Origin: Paenibacillus sp. FSL A5-0031 | GTDB lineage: Bacteria > Bacillota > Bacilli > Paenibacillales > Paenibacillaceae | Length of the DNA stretch: 64,000 bases | Direction: 5' to 3' | Assembly (NCBI RefSeq): GCF_001956295.1 | Contig: NZ_MRTD01000005.1 | Coordinates: forward strand, 248,001-312,000 | In this document: positions 63,082-64,000 of the stretch, piece by piece | Numbering within the stretch: the stretch's first letter is position 1 | Layout of the letters: the number at the start of each line of letters is the position of its first letter | Notes under the pieces: model-generated | What the model saw: the letters and a program-made list of their open reading frames with translations, nothing else | What the model was told of the DNA's origin: nothing | Database searches by the model: none | Program-made: the position numbers and the translations under genes

Positions 63082-63190
63082 TTTATAGGAATTGGAGGGA
63101 TGAAAAAGAATTAGTTTTTATTTGGTTGGAATTTGTGAAAGTGAGGATTCGGATGGTCCTCATACATTTAACCTTTAAAGGAGTGTAGTA

Positions 63191-63466
63191 ATGTTCGATA
63201 AAATCGCTGATATTTTGTGCACGATCAAAGAAGACCAGCCGGAACTCCGCCATTCCCTCTCCCCTGAAACGAATCTGAACAATGATATTGGCCTTGATTC
63301 TTTGCAAATGATCCAATTTATGCTCCAAGTCGAGGATCAGTTGAATGTGGCCATTGACTATGACGAATTCGATTATGAGCATCTCCAGTCGATCGGAGCT
63401 TTTATTCAGTTTGTGAAAAGCTGCCAGCCGCAAGGCCAGCCGTTGTACGAAGATGCTAAGTCGTAA
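63191..63466 (+). CDS. Acyl carrier protein
   Basis: A 91-residue four-helix carrier protein. The phosphopantetheine attachment site is Ser37 in IGLDSLQMIQFMLQVE. AAAGGAG precedes ATG 63191. It is not the housekeeping AcpP (no fab genes nearby, diverged sequence, C-terminal extension), so a dedicated role in a secondary pathway is likely. It is the first gene of an operon, overlapping the next gene by 14 nt. Confidence 0.9.
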   Translation: MFDKIADILCTIKEDQPELRHSLSPETNLNNDIGLDSLQMIQFMLQVEDQLNVAIDYDEFDYEHLQSIGAFIQFVKSCQPQGQPLYEDAKS

Positions 63467-64000
63467 AGCCGACGTGATTGTGAAAATGGTTATGGGTACC
63501 TTCGACCCCGAAACGAGGTGGAGAGATCCTGATCTGGCCCGGCTGCCTGCTATGCCGGACAAGGATAGTGAGTCCATTGTGCTGTGCATGGATGAGCTGC
63601 TCTTTCCGTTTTGCGGGCCTAATGATATCCTCTATAGCCGTTGCAAAATCAACCCAGCACTGCATGAGTATTTAAATAAGCTAGGTTTTTCGTTTGGAAC
63701 TCGCTATCACTATGATTTGAATGATGAGAAGGATCCCTTGCCCGAACCGGACTTATTCAAATCTTGCATGTTCAGACTTGCGGCCGATCAAGCAAGGCTC
63801 AACAAACCGGCAAATAAAGTGCTTCAGACAACCGGTTCCGTTTTCCCCGAGGGTGTGGTTTTGCAGCAGATGAAATCACAGGGTGAAGAGGTGTTCTCAC
63901 GCGGTGCTAAAATGGTGTCCCCGTACGCCATAACATCGGATACGGAAGCATACCTGCACGCGGTTGAATCTAGCGGTTCTCTGCCAGATCTAAAGACGGT
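63453..64000 (+). CDS. Unidentified protein, partial, co-transcribed with the ACP gene
   Basis: The frame is open from ATG 63453 to the right edge (182 codons visible). Alternative starts are GTG 63474 and ATG 63486; none has a strong ribosome binding site, and translation may depend on coupling with the ACP gene that overlaps it. I do not recognise the family with confidence. Visible features are a soluble, mixed alpha/beta character without signal peptide or membrane helix, and stretches such as LCMDELLFPFCGP and GAKMVSPYAITSDTEAYL. The latter recall the region before the catalytic part of ATP-grasp ligases; this is a guess. It is not similar to usual fatty acid or polyketide enzymes at this end. 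Confidence 0.65.
   Translation, partial: MLSRKADVIVKMVMGTFDPETRWRDPDLARLPAMPDKDSESIVLCMDELLFPFCGPNDILYSRCKINPALHEYLNKLGFSFGTRYHYDLNDEKDPLPEPDLFKSCMFRLAADQARLNKPANKVLQTTGSVFPEGVVLQQMKSQGEEVFSRGAKMVSPYAITSDTEAYLHAVESSGSLPDLKT

Noticed and set aside
1-64000. CRISPR arrays, tRNA/rRNA genes, insertion sequences, prophage genes
   Set aside because: I looked for regular repeats, TTCGA-loop tRNA ends, transposase motifs and terminal inverted repeats and saw none that hold up.

Overview
The window reads as chromosomal DNA of a spore-forming, Gram-positive soil bacterium of the Paenibacillus type. This rests on several things seen in the sequence: strong AGGAGG-type ribosome binding sites, a gerA/gerC/gerB spore-germination operon, an SLH-anchored S-layer exoenzyme, YesM/YesN-type two-component systems paired with LplABC-like sugar importers, AraC regulators fused to siderophore-binding domains (the Bacillus Btr type), 7-1-7 Fur boxes and CcpA-type cre sites. 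I saw no rRNA, tRNA, CRISPR, insertion sequence or phage gene. Both edges cut a gene.

1-13.6 kb is an iron/siderophore region. It holds a partial siderophore-binding lipoprotein, a Btr-like regulator beside it, a remnant of an anti-sigma factor, a very large hybrid sensor kinase on the minus strand, and a second Btr-like regulator divergent from the kinase. A feuABC-like uptake operon without its ATPase follows, ending in a double-domain esterase that probably opens the imported siderophore. Fur boxes sit over the promoters of both regulators and of the uptake operon. A fourth box begins a short, terminator-bounded unit with no convincing protein, a candidate iron-regulated small RNA. A fifth Fur box precedes an orphan siderophore-binding lipoprotein at 39.2 kb.

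13.7-22.3 kb holds an old yellow enzyme divergent from an Lrp-type regulator, then selD-mnmH-cysteine desulfurase (selenium into tRNA 2-selenouridine). Next come a YajO-like aldo/keto reductase behind a textbook 19-bp-spacer MerR promoter with its AdhR-like regulator, an acetyltransferase and an M29 aminopeptidase. 22.6-35.2 kb is a sugar-utilisation locus: YesM/YesN two-component system, a sugar ABC importer behind a cre-controlled promoter, a Gfo/Idh/MocA dehydrogenase, a GH123-like DUF4091 protein, a GH35 beta-galactosidase and a ChbG/YdjC deacetylase.

35.4-47.5 kb is mixed. It has a thiamine-diphosphate 2-keto acid decarboxylase, a drug/metabolite transporter behind a leader with interleaved inverted repeats, a CcdC-like membrane protein, the orphan lipoprotein, and a TetR regulator divergent from a sulfonate operon. 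In that operon an HpaB-like flavin monooxygenase is joined to ssuD-ssuB-ssuA-ssuC. A LOG-family enzyme follows.

48-64 kb holds a 1813-residue secreted protein that joins a calcineurin-like phosphoesterase to a GH8 glycanase and three SLH domains. It is followed by the ger operon with a small two-helix protein, an AT-rich ECF sigma/DUF4179 anti-sigma pair whose sigma gene seems to lack a standard start codon, a secreted alpha-carbonic anhydrase and an AA10 lytic polysaccharide monooxygenase. At the right edge an acyl carrier protein gene overlaps an unidentified partial gene, apparently the start of an ACP-dependent biosynthetic operon whose promoter carries a Fur-like site.
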